A stretch of 60,730 nucleotides of DNA from Candidatus Faecalibacterium faecigallinarum (GCA_019119685.1 DWWN01000041.1:1-60730); one strand, 5' to 3'; shown: positions 49,645-58,079, counted from the first letter of the stretch. Numbers and translations are program-made. The notes: generated by a model from the sequence alone, not told the origin.

Positions 49645-50591
49645 ATAGGATGCCTCCCAACTGATAACGCAGGATCACATTGCGCACCTGCTTTACCTGT
49701 ATGTTCCACCAAAGCCCGCAGGCGGGTGAGGAACAGCTCGGCCGCGGGCGAAAAGACCTGGTACTTTTTCCAGATGATGTCCAGGCCCGATTCCAGCCGG
49801 GGCCACAGCGGCCGGAAGCACAGCGCGCTCTCCGGCGAGGTGTCGGCCAGGCCGTCCAGAGTGATGGCGTAGCCCACCCCCGCCTCCACCAGGATGGCGG
49901 CGTTAAAGACCAGATTATAATTGACCGCGATGTCCAGCTTGCCGAAATCTTCCCCGAACCAGTCCACAAAGGCGTTCTCGCCGGGGTGCGGGGTGATGAC
50001 CTGCCGGGAGCACAGCAGGGGCAGGTCCAGCAGGTCGGCCTTTTCGATGCGCTCTTTGGCGGCCAGCGGGCTGTCCCGGCGCATCAGCACGCCCCACACG
50101 TCCCGGGCGGGCAGGGACAGAGCGTCGTACTTGGAAATGTCCGCCGGCTCGATGACGATGCCGAAATCCAGCAGGCCCTTGTCCAGCCGGTCGGTGACAT
50201 CCTGGGCGTTGCCGCTGTACAGGTGGTAGCGGATGGCCGGGCTCTCGGCCCGCAGCTGCCGGATCACCTTGGCGATGGGGCACAGGCCGCGGGTCTCGCC
50301 GCTGCCGATGTAGACGTCCCCGCTGACGGTGTCCTCCAGGGCGGTGAACTCAGCCTCGGTCTTGTCCACCATGGCCACGATCTCCTCCGCCCGCTTGCGC
50401 AGCAGCACCCCTTCGGGGGTCAGGTCCACCCGGTGGCTCTTGCGGACCAGCAGCGGCCGGCCCAGCTCCTCCTCCAGATCCTGCATCTGGCGGGAGAGGG
50501 TGGGCTGGGTCAGGTGCAGAAAATTGGCCGCCCGGGTGATGCTGCCCTCCCGGGCCACGGCCAGGAAATAGCGCAGCGTCCGTATCTCCAT
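49641..50591 (-). CDS. LysR-family transcriptional regulator
   Basis: A 316-residue regulator with the winged HTH at residues 1-60 (LRYFLAVAREGSITRAANFLHLTQPTLSRQMQDLE) and a periplasmic-binding-like effector domain (about 90-295). The start at 50591 follows GGAGGAGG. It is divergent from the small genes at 50740 and 51006 and ends in overlap with hicB. The divergent pair is likely its target; the gene it most probably served seems to have collapsed (see 51006). Confidence 0.88.
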   Translation of the reverse strand: MEIRTLRYFLAVAREGSITRAANFLHLTQPTLSRQMQDLEEELGRPLLVRKSHRVDLTPEGVLLRKRAEEIVAMVDKTEAEFTALEDTVSGDVYIGSGETRGLCPIAKVIRQLRAESPAIRYHLYSGNAQDVTDRLDKGLLDFGIVIEPADISKYDALSLPARDVWGVLMRRDSPLAAKERIEKADLLDLPLLCSRQVITPHPGENAFVDWFGEDFGKLDIAVNYNLVFNAAILVEAGVGYAITLDGLADTSPESALCFRPLWPRLESGLDIIWKKYQVFSPAAELFLTRLRALVEHTGKAGAQCDPALSVGRHPI

Positions 50592-50739
50592 TGCGTTGTC
50601 CTCCTCCATTGGTTTGACACGTTGTCACTATTATACACCTTTTTGCCATGCCTTGGAAGCATTTGATGGAATAAAAACGAAGTATTTGCTATTTTCCTGC
50701 CCGGCCGCTACAATAAAAGCACGCAAGGAGGCATGGAGC

Positions 50740-51027
50740 ATGAGCATGAAGTGGGAGGAACGTGTGTTCCGCATCCGCAGGGTCCTGACCGACGCGGGCT
50801 GCTCGGAGGAGCAGATCGCCGCGTTCCTGGAATGGGAGCAGGCCAAAGACCGCTGCCGCCAATATAAATTCCTGGCGCGGCACCGGGCCTGCCTGCTGGA
50901 CCAGCTGCACCAGGACGCCGCCCGGCTGGACTGCCTGGACCACCTGGTCTTTATCATGCGCCAGGCCGAAAAACAGTACACAGACGAAACGGAGGGCATC
51001 TGCATATGGAAGAACAACTGCATCTGA
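50740..51027 (+). CDS. Small helical protein in a LysR-linked operon
   Basis: A 95-residue charged protein, mostly alpha-helical, with DAGCSEEQIAAFLEWEQAKDR and a conserved-looking HRACLLDQLHQDAARLDCLDHL segment. I recall similar small proteins beside LysR regulators in gut Clostridia but know no function. The start at 50740 follows AAGGAGG at good spacing; a second in-frame ATG is at 50746. The end overlaps the remnant gene at 51006 by 22 nt. Confidence 0.72.
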   Translation: MSMKWEERVFRIRRVLTDAGCSEEQIAAFLEWEQAKDRCRQYKFLARHRACLLDQLHQDAARLDCLDHLVFIMRQAEKQYTDETEGICIWKNNCI

Positions 51028-51122
51028 CCGAAGAATGGGACAAGACCTTCCCCCGGAACGACCGGATGGACGTCATCCCCTTTGACAAGATGGAAGCCTT
51101 CTTCCGCCAGTACCTGCAGTAA
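51006..51122 (+). pseudogene. Collapsed alpha/beta-hydrolase gene (38 codons)
   Basis: A 38-residue frame whose start (LTEEWDKTFPRNDRMD) closely matches the N-terminus of a ~310-residue family of alpha/beta hydrolases often found next to LysR regulators. Its end (IPFDKMEAFFRQYLQ) resembles the C-terminus of the same family. The joined ends suggest an in-frame deletion of about 270 codons. GGAGGG precedes the start, so the residual peptide may still be made. Confidence 0.6.
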
Positions 51123-51126
51123 TCGA

Positions 51127-51158
51127 AAAGGGACAGCCCCCGCGGAGACTGTCCCTTT
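51127..51158. terminator. Bidirectional terminator between hydrolase remnant and GNAT gene
   Basis: AAAGGGACAG pairs with CTGTCCCTTT around a 12-nt loop. A- and T-rich flanks are short on both sides. Confidence 0.75.
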
Positions 51159-51173
51159 AGCTGTTCTGTATTT

Positions 51174-51605
51174 TTATCCCAAACGATTCCAGGCCATGGT
51201 ATATTCCGGTTCGCCGGTGTTTGCATCGACGCCTGCCGCAAGGACAACAAAGCCCTCCCGCTGATAAAACGCGGCGGCCCTTTCGTTTTTCCGGTAGACA
51301 CTCAGGCTGAGCTGTGTCCGGTGCGCTTTTGCACAGTCCAGCAGTTCTCTGCCCACCCCGCGGGACCGGGCGTCCTGCCGGACAAACAGGCCTGCGACGT
51401 AGTTTCCCTCCAGCCCCAAGAAGCCGTCGATCCAGCCTGCGGGGTCCTGGTGGACGTACAGCTCCGCCTGGGGCAGCATCTCCTGCACCAGCCCGCGGCA
51501 GCCCTGCCAATACTCCGCCGGGATAAAGGCGTGGGCGTCCAGGTTGGCGTCCAGCCAGATGCGCAGCACGGCGCCCAGGTCGGACGGCTCTGCTCTGCGG
51601 ATCAT
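51174..51605 (-). CDS. GNAT-family N-acetyltransferase
   Basis: A 143-residue acetyltransferase: AGLFVRQDARSRGVGRELLDCA carries the acetyl-CoA pyrophosphate loop (RSRGVG), and NERAAAFYQREGFV is motif B. The acceptor is unknown. The MATE exporter gene lies 13 nt upstream on the same strand, and its stop precedes this start, so the two may be cotranscribed; modification plus export would fit a detoxification pair. Confidence 0.9.
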   Translation of the reverse strand: MIRRAEPSDLGAVLRIWLDANLDAHAFIPAEYWQGCRGLVQEMLPQAELYVHQDPAGWIDGFLGLEGNYVAGLFVRQDARSRGVGRELLDCAKAHRTQLSLSVYRKNERAAAFYQREGFVVLAAGVDANTGEPEYTMAWNRLG

Positions 51606-51618
51606 AAAGCCGTCCCCC

Positions 51619-52956
51619 TTACTGCATGGCGGAAAAGACTTTTTTCCGGCAGATCAGCCAGCTGGCCGCCGAGGCCGCCACCTCCGTCACCCAGAAGGCG
51701 TGCCACACGCCCACCGGGCCCCACAGCAGGTTAAAGACAAAGGCCAGCGGCAGGATGACCACCGCGTACCGCATCAGGGAAATGACGAGGGAAGGCCCGC
51801 CCATCCCCAGACCCTCCAGGGTGCCGCAGGAAATGACCGACACCGCCGAGATGATAAAGCCCAGGCTGATGATCCGCAGCGCGGTGCTGCCCAGGGCGAT
51901 GGTCTCGGCGCTGGTGGAGAACAGGCCGATCAGCTGGCCGGGAATGGTCCAGCACAGGACGGTGCCCAGCACCATGATGCCCGCCGAAAGGGCCAGGCCG
52001 GTGAGGAAGATCTTCCGCACGCGGGCGGGCTCCTTGGCGCCGTAGTTGTAGCCCACGATGGGCCGCATCCCCTGCACGATGCCGTTGGCGGGCAGGTAGA
52101 GGAAGGTCTGCAGTTTGTAGTAGACCCCCAGCACCAGGACATATACTTCTGACGAGGCCGCCAGGATGATGTTCAGGCAGGAGATGAGCAGGGAGGGCAG
52201 CGCCAGGCTGAAGGTGGCCGGGACGCCCACCGCGTACATCTTTTTGGCGATGGCGGGGTCGGCGATCTCCCGGTTGAAATGCAGGCGGATGGGGATCATT
52301 TTGGCCGCGTAGCAGGCCAGGTAGATGACCAGGCTCAGGGCCTGGCCGATGCCGGTGGCCAGGGCCGCGCCCTCGATGCCCATCTCCGGGAAGGGCCCCC
52401 ACCCGAAGATCATCACCGGGTCAAGGATGATGTTGGCCACACAGCCCGACATCATGCACACCATGGTGATCATCATCCGGCCGGTGGCCTGGAAGATCTT
52501 TTCCATCGACATGGACGCGGCGATCACCACCGAGAACAGGAACGCGATGCGGGAATAGCGCACCCCCATATCCACGATCATCTCATCCGAGGTGAACATC
52601 CGCAGGAAGGCGGGCATCACCGCGATGCACACCACCGTCAGGACGATCCCGTGCAAAACGTTCCACAAAATGCTCTGGGCCGCGGCGGCGTTGGCCTTCC
52701 TGGCGTCCTGGGCCCCCAGGTGATAGGCGATCACCGCGTTGGCGCCGATGGAAAAGCCGATGGTCACGGCGTTGATCAAATTCTGCACCGGGTAGACCAG
52801 GGACAGGGCGGTCATGGCGTCCTCGCTGATCTTGGCCACGTAGTAACTGTCCACGATGTTGTACAGCGACGACACCATCATGGACAGCACCATCGGCAGC
52901 GACATGGACAGCACCAGCGGCAGGACGGGCCGCGTTTTCATAAAGCTCTGCTGCAT
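51619..52956 (-). CDS. MATE-family multidrug/toxin exporter 2
   Basis: A 445-residue, twelve-helix membrane protein. LSMSLPMVLSMMVSSLYNIVDSYYVAK opens the first MATE repeat and GNIVQG-like NGIVQGMRPIVGYNYGAKE the second. The start at 52956 is chosen by homology length; its AAGGAGAG site is a little distant. It is not closely alike to MATE 1 in sequence. It has no special leader. Confidence 0.87.
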   Translation of the reverse strand: MQQSFMKTRPVLPLVLSMSLPMVLSMMVSSLYNIVDSYYVAKISEDAMTALSLVYPVQNLINAVTIGFSIGANAVIAYHLGAQDARKANAAAAQSILWNVLHGIVLTVVCIAVMPAFLRMFTSDEMIVDMGVRYSRIAFLFSVVIAASMSMEKIFQATGRMMITMVCMMSGCVANIILDPVMIFGWGPFPEMGIEGAALATGIGQALSLVIYLACYAAKMIPIRLHFNREIADPAIAKKMYAVGVPATFSLALPSLLISCLNIILAASSEVYVLVLGVYYKLQTFLYLPANGIVQGMRPIVGYNYGAKEPARVRKIFLTGLALSAGIMVLGTVLCWTIPGQLIGLFSTSAETIALGSTALRIISLGFIISAVSVISCGTLEGLGMGGPSLVISLMRYAVVILPLAFVFNLLWGPVGVWHAFWVTEVAASAASWLICRKKVFSAMQ

Positions 52957-53223
52957 AGGGCGTAACTCTCCTTTTTCCGTAAAAAGCACAACAAAAAAGC
53001 CATATCCGCCCTGTTTATGAATCAGAAACAAGGAAAGATATAGCTTTCGCGCCCGTTATTATAATACACGCCGCGCCGCTTGTCAAGAGGCGCGGGTCGG
53101 CTTTCCATTTCCTTGACGCCGTGTTATAATAGGGGCATATTCCAGAACGCTGTTTTGCTGAAAGCAGGCCCGCGCCTGTTTCATCCATACAAAGCAAACC
53201 AAAACCCAAGCGAGGTGCAAACC

Positions 53224-53841
53224 ATGAAAGTCCTTATGATCAACGGCAGCCCCCGGGCCGGGGGCAATACGAGTATTGCGCTCGCAGAAATGGAAAAAGT
53301 TTTTGCAGAGGAAGGCATCGAGACCGAGACCATCCAGATCGGCGCCCAGGCCATCCGCGGCTGCATCGCCTGCGGCAGCTGCGCCAAACTGGGCCGCTGC
53401 GTCTTTGACGATGCGGTCAACCAGGCGGCCCCCAAGTTCGAGGCTGCGGACGGGCTGGTGGTGGCCTCCCCGGTCTACTACGCTTCGGCCAACGGCACCC
53501 TTGTCTCCTTCCTGGACCGGCTGTTCTACAGCACCCCCTTTGACAAGACCATGAAGGTGGGCGCCAGCGTGGTGGTGGCCCGCCGGGGCGGCCTGTCGGC
53601 CACCTTTGACGAGCTGAACAAGTACTTCACCATCGCCGGGATGCCGGTGGCCTCCAGCCGGTACTGGAACAGCGTCCACGGCCGCCTGCCCGGCGAGGCC
53701 GCCCAGGACGCCGAGGGCCTGCAGACCATGCGGGTGCTGGCCCGGAACATGGCTTTCCTCCTCAAGAGCATCGCCCTTGGCAAGGAAAAGTACGGCCTGC
53801 CCGCCAAGGAAGCCCCCCAGCAGACAAACTTTATCCGCTAA
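53224..53841 (+). CDS. NADPH-dependent FMN reductase / iron-sulfur flavoprotein-like protein
   Basis: A 205-residue flavodoxin-fold protein. NGSPRAGGNTSIAL is the FMN phosphate loop, and GCIACGSCAKLGRC carries the cysteine cluster seen in iron-sulfur flavoproteins of anaerobes. ASPVYYASANGTL follows as the FMN ring contact. It reduces an unknown acceptor in the cytoplasm. The start at 53224 follows a GAGG-like site (AGCGAGGTG). Copy B of the structured element begins 5 nt after its stop codon. Confidence 0.9.
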   Translation: MKVLMINGSPRAGGNTSIALAEMEKVFAEEGIETETIQIGAQAIRGCIACGSCAKLGRCVFDDAVNQAAPKFEAADGLVVASPVYYASANGTLVSFLDRLFYSTPFDKTMKVGASVVVARRGGLSATFDELNKYFTIAGMPVASSRYWNSVHGRLPGEAAQDAEGLQTMRVLARNMAFLLKSIALGKEKYGLPAKEAPQQTNFIR

Positions 53842-53846
53842 AGCTG

Positions 53847-54029
53847 TTAGGGGGAACCCATTTCTGCGCGCAGTCGCGCGACAGAAATTCCTTCCCCCTA
53901 ATATCCCCCTGGGGACAAAATTTGCCGCTAAACCGCACACTCGGCCTTGCGGCCTCGCACACTCTCAGCGGCAAATTTCCCTGGTTGTGTCCCGTCCATC
54001 CGCACATGTCGGCTGGACGGGACTTTTTT
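53847..54029 (+). ncRNA. Copy B of the three-hairpin structured element with terminator
   Basis: Same order of parts as copy A at 2741-2926. Hairpin 1 is nearly identical (TTAGGGGGAA/TTCCCCCTAA). Hairpin 2 pairs AAATTTGCCGCT with AGCGGCAAATTT, with an apical GGCC-TTGC-GGCC. Hairpin 3 pairs GTCCCGTCCATCCG with CGGCTGGACGGGAC around the same loop CACATGT and ends in six T. Hairpin 3 has at least three compensated base pairs against copy A and one mismatch. It directly follows the flavoprotein gene and probably serves as its terminator. Confidence 0.72.
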
Positions 54030-54133
54030 GACAAACTGCACCCGCCCCAAAAGGGCGGGTCCTTTTTGCATCTCTTGACAACGCCCCTGACTCTATGCTA
54101 TCGTGTCAGGGAAACGTGCAAAGGAGACAAACG

Positions 54134-55072
54134 ATGATGCGATACGACGCGGCCCCCATGGAGGGGCTGACCGACCGGGTCTGGCGGCAGGCCCACCAGC
54201 GCTGGTTCGGCGGGGCGGACCGGTATTACGCGCCCTTCCTCTCCCCGCCCGAGAACCGCATCCCGATCAAAAAGAAGATGGCGGAGCTGGCCCCCGAAGC
54301 AAACCCCGGCGCGCCGGTCATCCCCCAGCTGCTGGGCAAGGACGGCAGCTGCGCCGCCTGGATGATCGGGGTGCTGCGGGACATGGGCTACACCGAGGTC
54401 AACCTGAATTTCGGGTGCCCCTCCGGCACCGTCACCGCCAAGGGCAAGGGCGCCGGGATGCTGCGGGACCTTGCGGCCCTGGACCGCTTTCTGGATACTG
54501 TGTTCACCGAGGCGGGCGGGCCCATCTCGGTCAAGACCCGCATCGGGGTGGAGCGGCCGGAGGAGTTCGGCGCCATCCTCGAAGTGTACAACCGCTATCC
54601 CCTCGCCGAGCTGATCGTCCACCCCCGGGTGATGCGCCAGCTCTACCGCGGCCAGGCCAACCGGGACGCCTTCGAGGCGGCCCTGCCCGCCTGCAAAGCC
54701 CCCGTCTGCTACAACGGGGATATCACTGCCCCGGAGGACTTTGCAGCTCTGGCGGCGCGCTGGCCCGGCCTGGCCGGCCTGATGGCGGGCCGCGGGCTGA
54801 TCGCCGACCCGGCGCTGCTGCGCAGGGCGCGGGGCGGGCCCGCCGCCTCCAAAGAGGAGCTGCGGGGCTACTTTGCCGAGCTGTATGCCGGGTACACCGC
54901 CGCTTTCGGCAGCCCCCAGGCGGCCATCAGCCGGATGAAAGCCCACTGGCATGAGGCCGCCGGCCTTTTCGAGGGCTCGGACAAGCTGGCCAAACAGCTG
55001 AAAAAGCTCCGCGACCCCTGGGAATACGAAGTGACGGTAGGCCAGCTGTTCACCCTCCCCCTGCGCAAATAA
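54134..55072 (+). CDS. tRNA-dihydrouridine synthase family protein
   Basis: A 312-residue flavoenzyme that reduces uridines in tRNA. APMEGLTDRVWR opens the barrel, NLNFGCPSGTVTAKGKGAGML holds the catalytic cysteine, and NGDITAPEDF and LMAGRGLIADP bind FMN. The start at 54134 follows AAGGAG. The family member (DusA/B/C type) is uncertain; the short C-terminal domain resembles the compact Dus of Firmicutes. Confidence 0.9.
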   Translation: MMRYDAAPMEGLTDRVWRQAHQRWFGGADRYYAPFLSPPENRIPIKKKMAELAPEANPGAPVIPQLLGKDGSCAAWMIGVLRDMGYTEVNLNFGCPSGTVTAKGKGAGMLRDLAALDRFLDTVFTEAGGPISVKTRIGVERPEEFGAILEVYNRYPLAELIVHPRVMRQLYRGQANRDAFEAALPACKAPVCYNGDITAPEDFAALAARWPGLAGLMAGRGLIADPALLRRARGGPAASKEELRGYFAELYAGYTAAFGSPQAAISRMKAHWHEAAGLFEGSDKLAKQLKKLRDPWEYEVTVGQLFTLPLRK

Positions 55073-55109
55073 GTCCCACCCGGCAGACACGCGCCGCCGG
55101 ATGGGGCAC

Positions 55110-55140
55110 AAAAAAGCCCGCGTCCTTTCGGGACACGGGC
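55110..55140 (-). terminator. Terminator of ireB
   Basis: GCCCG-C-GTCC pairs with GGAC-A-CGGGC around a TTTCG loop and is followed by six T on the minus strand. Confidence 0.8.
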
Positions 55141-55148
55141 CTGTGGAT

Positions 55149-55394
55149 TTACACGTCCAGGTAGCTGCGCAGCAGCGCCTGCAGCAGGTCGTCGCGGTCC
55201 ACCTTGCGGATCAGGGAGCGCGCGCCGTTGTGGGTGGTGATGTAGGTGGGGTCTTCCGACAGGATGTAGCCCACCAGCTGATTGACAGGATTATACCCCT
55301 TCTCTTTCAGGGCTGCGTAAACTTGCTGCAGGATCTCGCGGATCTCCTCGTCCTTTTCATCGTGGATCGAAAAAATAGCAGTAGGTTCACTCAT
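55149..55394 (-). CDS. ireB: IreB-family regulatory phosphoprotein
   Basis: An 81-residue protein of the IreB/UPF0297 family. [27 protein letters not shown] is diagnostic. IreB is a target of the IreK-type Ser/Thr kinase that governs envelope stress and cephalosporin tolerance in enterococci. It is usually followed by ruvX, which is absent here. The ATG at 55394 is chosen; a GTG at 55406 is possible. Confidence 0.93.
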   Translation of the reverse strand: MSEPTAIFSIHDEKDEEIREILQQVYAALKEKGYNPVNQLVGYILSEDPTYITTHNGARSLIRKVDRDDLLQALLRSYLDV

Positions 55395-55566
55395 ATAACA
55401 ATCCACTCCCTTCTGCCTTGCGGCGCAAGGCTGTCTGCGGCTATGGGCCGCCGCCGAATGCTTCTTTTATTCTACACGAATCAGGGGCAAACTTCAAGTA
55501 CAGAGACAAATATTTACAAAAGAAATACAAAATGCGGTCCCTCCGGGCCGCGGAAGGAGCGGCAGC

Positions 55567-55977
55567 ATGATCTTTGGCATCGGGTGCGACCTGTGCGCCA
55601 TTTCCCGGATGGAAAAAAGCCTGACCGGCCCCCACGGACCGGCCTTTGCCCGGCGGGTGTTCGGCCCGGCCGAGCGGGCGGCCCTGGGCCTGGACGGACC
55701 GGGCCCCCTCACCCCGCGGCGGGCCGCCAGCGCGGCGGCCGACTTTGCCGCCAAGGAAGCCTTCCTCAAGGCGGCGGGCACCGGGCTGGCCGGGCCCTTT
55801 GCCCTGGCCGAGATCGAGGCGGTGCGGCTGGATTCCGGCGCGCCGGCCTACCGCTTTTCGGGACGGACGGCGGACTGGGTGGCCCAGCGCCGCCTTGTCG
55901 CCCACCTGACATTGAGCCACGACGGCGGCACGGCCATGGCCGTCTGCCTGCTGGAGGCCGCCGGCGACGAAAACTAA
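55567..55977 (+). CDS. acpS: Holo-[acyl-carrier-protein] synthase
   Basis: A 136-residue phosphopantetheinyl transferase. The metal-binding FGIGCDLCAISRM at the start (with Asp8) and the FAAKEAFLKA motif are typical. It activates ACPs with the CoA arm, perhaps including the carrier protein at 20491. The loop between them is Ala/Arg/Gly-rich and longer than usual. The start at 55567 follows GGAAGGAG. Confidence 0.92.
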   Translation: MIFGIGCDLCAISRMEKSLTGPHGPAFARRVFGPAERAALGLDGPGPLTPRRAASAAADFAAKEAFLKAAGTGLAGPFALAEIEAVRLDSGAPAYRFSGRTADWVAQRRLVAHLTLSHDGGTAMAVCLLEAAGDEN

Positions 55978-56128
55978 ATCTTCCCTCCGCATAAGATAGA
56001 CCAGGCCGTGCATAGCGGGCGGCGCTTCGGGGCATACTCTCAGTGTCCACAAAAGCGCGGGCCGCCGGCACGCCGACACATAGAGCGGCCAGACACCGCG
56101 CCCTTCACACCAGCAAGGAGGGAGTTCC

Positions 56129-56479
56129 ATGGAGGTACACAGAGGAGAAGTTTTCTACGCCGACTTATCACCCGTGGTCGGCTCGGAGCAGGGCGGCGTC
56201 CGCCCGGTCCTGATCGTCCAGAACGAGATCGGCAACCGCCACAGCCCCACCGTGATCGCAGCGGCCATTACATCCCGGCTGGATAAGACCCGCCTGCCCA
56301 CCCACATCAACATCCGTGCGGCGGACACCGGCCTGGCCAAGGACAGCGTGGTCCTGCTGGAGCAGATCCGCACCCTGGATAAGCACCGCCTGCGCCAGCG
56401 CGCCGGCCAGATCACCCCCGAGGACCAGAAGCGGGTCAACCAGGCCCTGGACGTCAGCCTGGGCCTGGACGGATACTGA
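56129..56479 (+). CDS. mazF: MazF/PemK-family mRNA interferase
   Basis: A 116-residue RNase toxin of the MazF/NdoA type. RGEVFYADLSPVVGSEQGGVRPVLIVQN is the conserved start with the RNA-cleaving Arg region, and TSRLDKTRLPTHINI follows. It normally pairs with a small antitoxin gene upstream. The 150 nt between acpS and this gene show no such antitoxin. The acpS-to-mazF order matches Bacillus acpS-ydcC-alr-ndoAI-ndoA with the middle genes missing. The start at 56129 has a strong AAGGAGGGA site. Confidence 0.92.
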   Translation: MEVHRGEVFYADLSPVVGSEQGGVRPVLIVQNEIGNRHSPTVIAAAITSRLDKTRLPTHINIRAADTGLAKDSVVLLEQIRTLDKHRLRQRAGQITPEDQKRVNQALDVSLGLDGY

Positions 56480-58051
56480 AAAACAAAAGCTGTGGAATAC
56501 CCCCGGTGAAACCCGCCGGGGGCGTTTTGTTGTCTTTGACACAACAAAAAACGGCGGCCACTGTTGTGGTCGCCGTGGTGCGGTTAAGCAATCCAAATCC
56601 GAACCAATTTCCCTTGTCACAGCCTCTGCAGCCTGGGCAAAGGAAACGGTCTCCGTCCCTTCCTTGTAGTTGAAGGTAATGAGCATTTTTTCATCGTACA
56701 GGTAGATGGCGTTGATGAAAGTGTCAATCAGCGCCTGACGCTGCTCCTTTTGAGAAAGGTCCAGCTTGCGGAACCGGGTCAGCCAGAACCGCACAAAGTC
56801 CTCGCTGAGCTTGGGCTTTGCCAGCCGCTCTTCGGCGATCTTGGCTTCCAGTTCTTTTTTCTGTGTCTCCAGGGCTTCCAGGCGTTCTTTGGTGGAGCTG
56901 GTGAGGATGCCGGCCTGGATAGCGTTGAGCATATTCTGGATGCCGGTCTCTGTTTCCCGAAGCTGCTTCTCATAGAGGGGCAGATTGGTGTTTTCTTTAT
57001 TTTGCAGCTCCATCACGCTGAAAACAATGGAATCAATCACGGTATCGTCCATAATAAGCGCTTTGGTTTTTGCAATCACCAAGTCTTCCAGCCACTGCTT
57101 CCGGACAGTCTTCTTTTGACAGGACTTTCTCTTTTTAACCGTCGCGCATTTATAGTACCGGTGCACGTCCCCGGAACGGCTGGTACCGCTCTCCCCGAAC
57201 ATCAAGGAACCGCAGTAACCGCAGAACAGTTTGGTAGTCAGAAGATAGTCATCCTCTGCCTTGCGCCGGGCAGGGGCCTTTTTATTTTTGGCCATCTTGA
57301 TTTGTACATCCTCGAATAGTTCCGGTGATACAATCGGCGGAATCGCATCTGGAATCAAGATATCCCGGTATTTCAGTTCACCTATATAGCGGCGATTCTT
57401 CAGCATATGCTGGACAGTATTGTAGCTCATGGGGCCACCACGAGGATTTTTGACCTGGTGTTCATTCAGCCAGTCCCGTACTTCGGTCATGGTAGCGCCT
57501 TCGTTATACATCCTGAAAGCTTCGGCAATGAGCGGGGCTGTGAAAGGATCGGTTTGAAAACGCTGATTCTCATCAATCCGATAACCAACCGGGACGGCCC
57601 CACCGGTAAACTTGCCCTTTAGCGCATTTTCTGTCATACCGCGAATGACTTTCTCCGAGAGGTCTGCTGAATAGTATTCGGCATATCCTTCCAGAACAGA
57701 TTCCAGAATGATGCCCTCCGGTCCGTCTGAGATGATTTCAGTCGCAGACATCAGCTTGACCCCATTCTTTTTCAGCTGGGTCTTATAACGAGCGCTGTCG
57801 TAGCGGTTCCGGGCAAAGCGATCCAGTTTCCAGACCAGGACCATATCAAATAGCTTTCGCTCGCTGTCCTTAATCATCTGCTGGAACTGGGGGCGGTTGT
57901 CCGTTTTGGCCGAGATTGCCCGATCAATATAGTGCTTTACCACGGTGATATCGTTCTTCTCGGCATAGGCCGTGCACTCGCGGATCTGACCTTCGATGGA
58001 CTCCTCCCGCTGATTGTCGGAGGAATAGCGGGCATAGATGACAGCGGTCAT
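56168..58051 (-). CDS. Large serine recombinase, C-terminus run-on into mazF
   Basis: A serine recombinase beginning MTAVIYARYSSDNQ. The resolvase domain (about 1-150) has the catalytic serine (Ser10 or Ser11 in the YARYSS motif) and DRFARNR. The recombinase domain and a zinc ribbon (CGYCGSL, then the second pair CATVKKRKSC, about 270-320) follow, then a long coiled coil. Family members stop shortly after the AVTREIGSDLD stretch. Here the frame stays open for about another 140 codons, through a terminator hairpin and antisense to mazF, to a stop at 56168. It was probably made so by integration at this point. The start has AGGAGG. Confidence 0.82.
   Translation of the reverse strand: MTAVIYARYSSDNQREESIEGQIRECTAYAEKNDITVVKHYIDRAISAKTDNRPQFQQMIKDSERKLFDMVLVWKLDRFARNRYDSARYKTQLKKNGVKLMSATEIISDGPEGIILESVLEGYAEYYSADLSEKVIRGMTENALKGKFTGGAVPVGYRIDENQRFQTDPFTAPLIAEAFRMYNEGATMTEVRDWLNEHQVKNPRGGPMSYNTVQHMLKNRRYIGELKYRDILIPDAIPPIVSPELFEDVQIKMAKNKKAPARRKAEDDYLLTTKLFCGYCGSLMFGESGTSRSGDVHRYYKCATVKKRKSCQKKTVRKQWLEDLVIAKTKALIMDDTVIDSIVFSVMELQNKENTNLPLYEKQLRETETGIQNMLNAIQAGILTSSTKERLEALETQKKELEAKIAEERLAKPKLSEDFVRFWLTRFRKLDLSQKEQRQALIDTFINAIYLYDEKMLITFNYKEGTETVSFAQAAEAVTREIGSDLDCLTAPRRPQQWPPFFVVSKTTKRPRRVSPGVFHSFCFSVSVQAQADVQGLVDPLLVLGGDLAGALAQAVLIQGADLLQQDHAVLGQAGVRRTDVDVGGQAGLIQPGCNGRCDHGGAVAVADLVLDDQDRADAALLRADHG
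56500..56530 (+). terminator. Terminator of mazF
   Basis: CCCCCGG pairs with CCGGGGG around a 9-nt loop, followed by CGTTTTGTTG, 20 nt after the mazF stop. Confidence 0.8.
56545..56575 (-). terminator. Hairpin with T-run inside the run-on part of the recombinase gene
   Basis: CGGCG-A-CCAC pairs with GTGG-C-CGCCG around AACA on the minus strand and is followed by six T. It would end recombinase transcription before the frame's stop codon. Confidence 0.7.
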
Positions 58052-58079
58052 AGAAAATCCTCCTCCATCATGGAACGAA

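Noticed and set aside
55978-56128. A MazE-type antitoxin between acpS and mazF
   Set aside because: No frame there has a ribosome site or an antitoxin-like sequence; the 150 nt appear non-coding.
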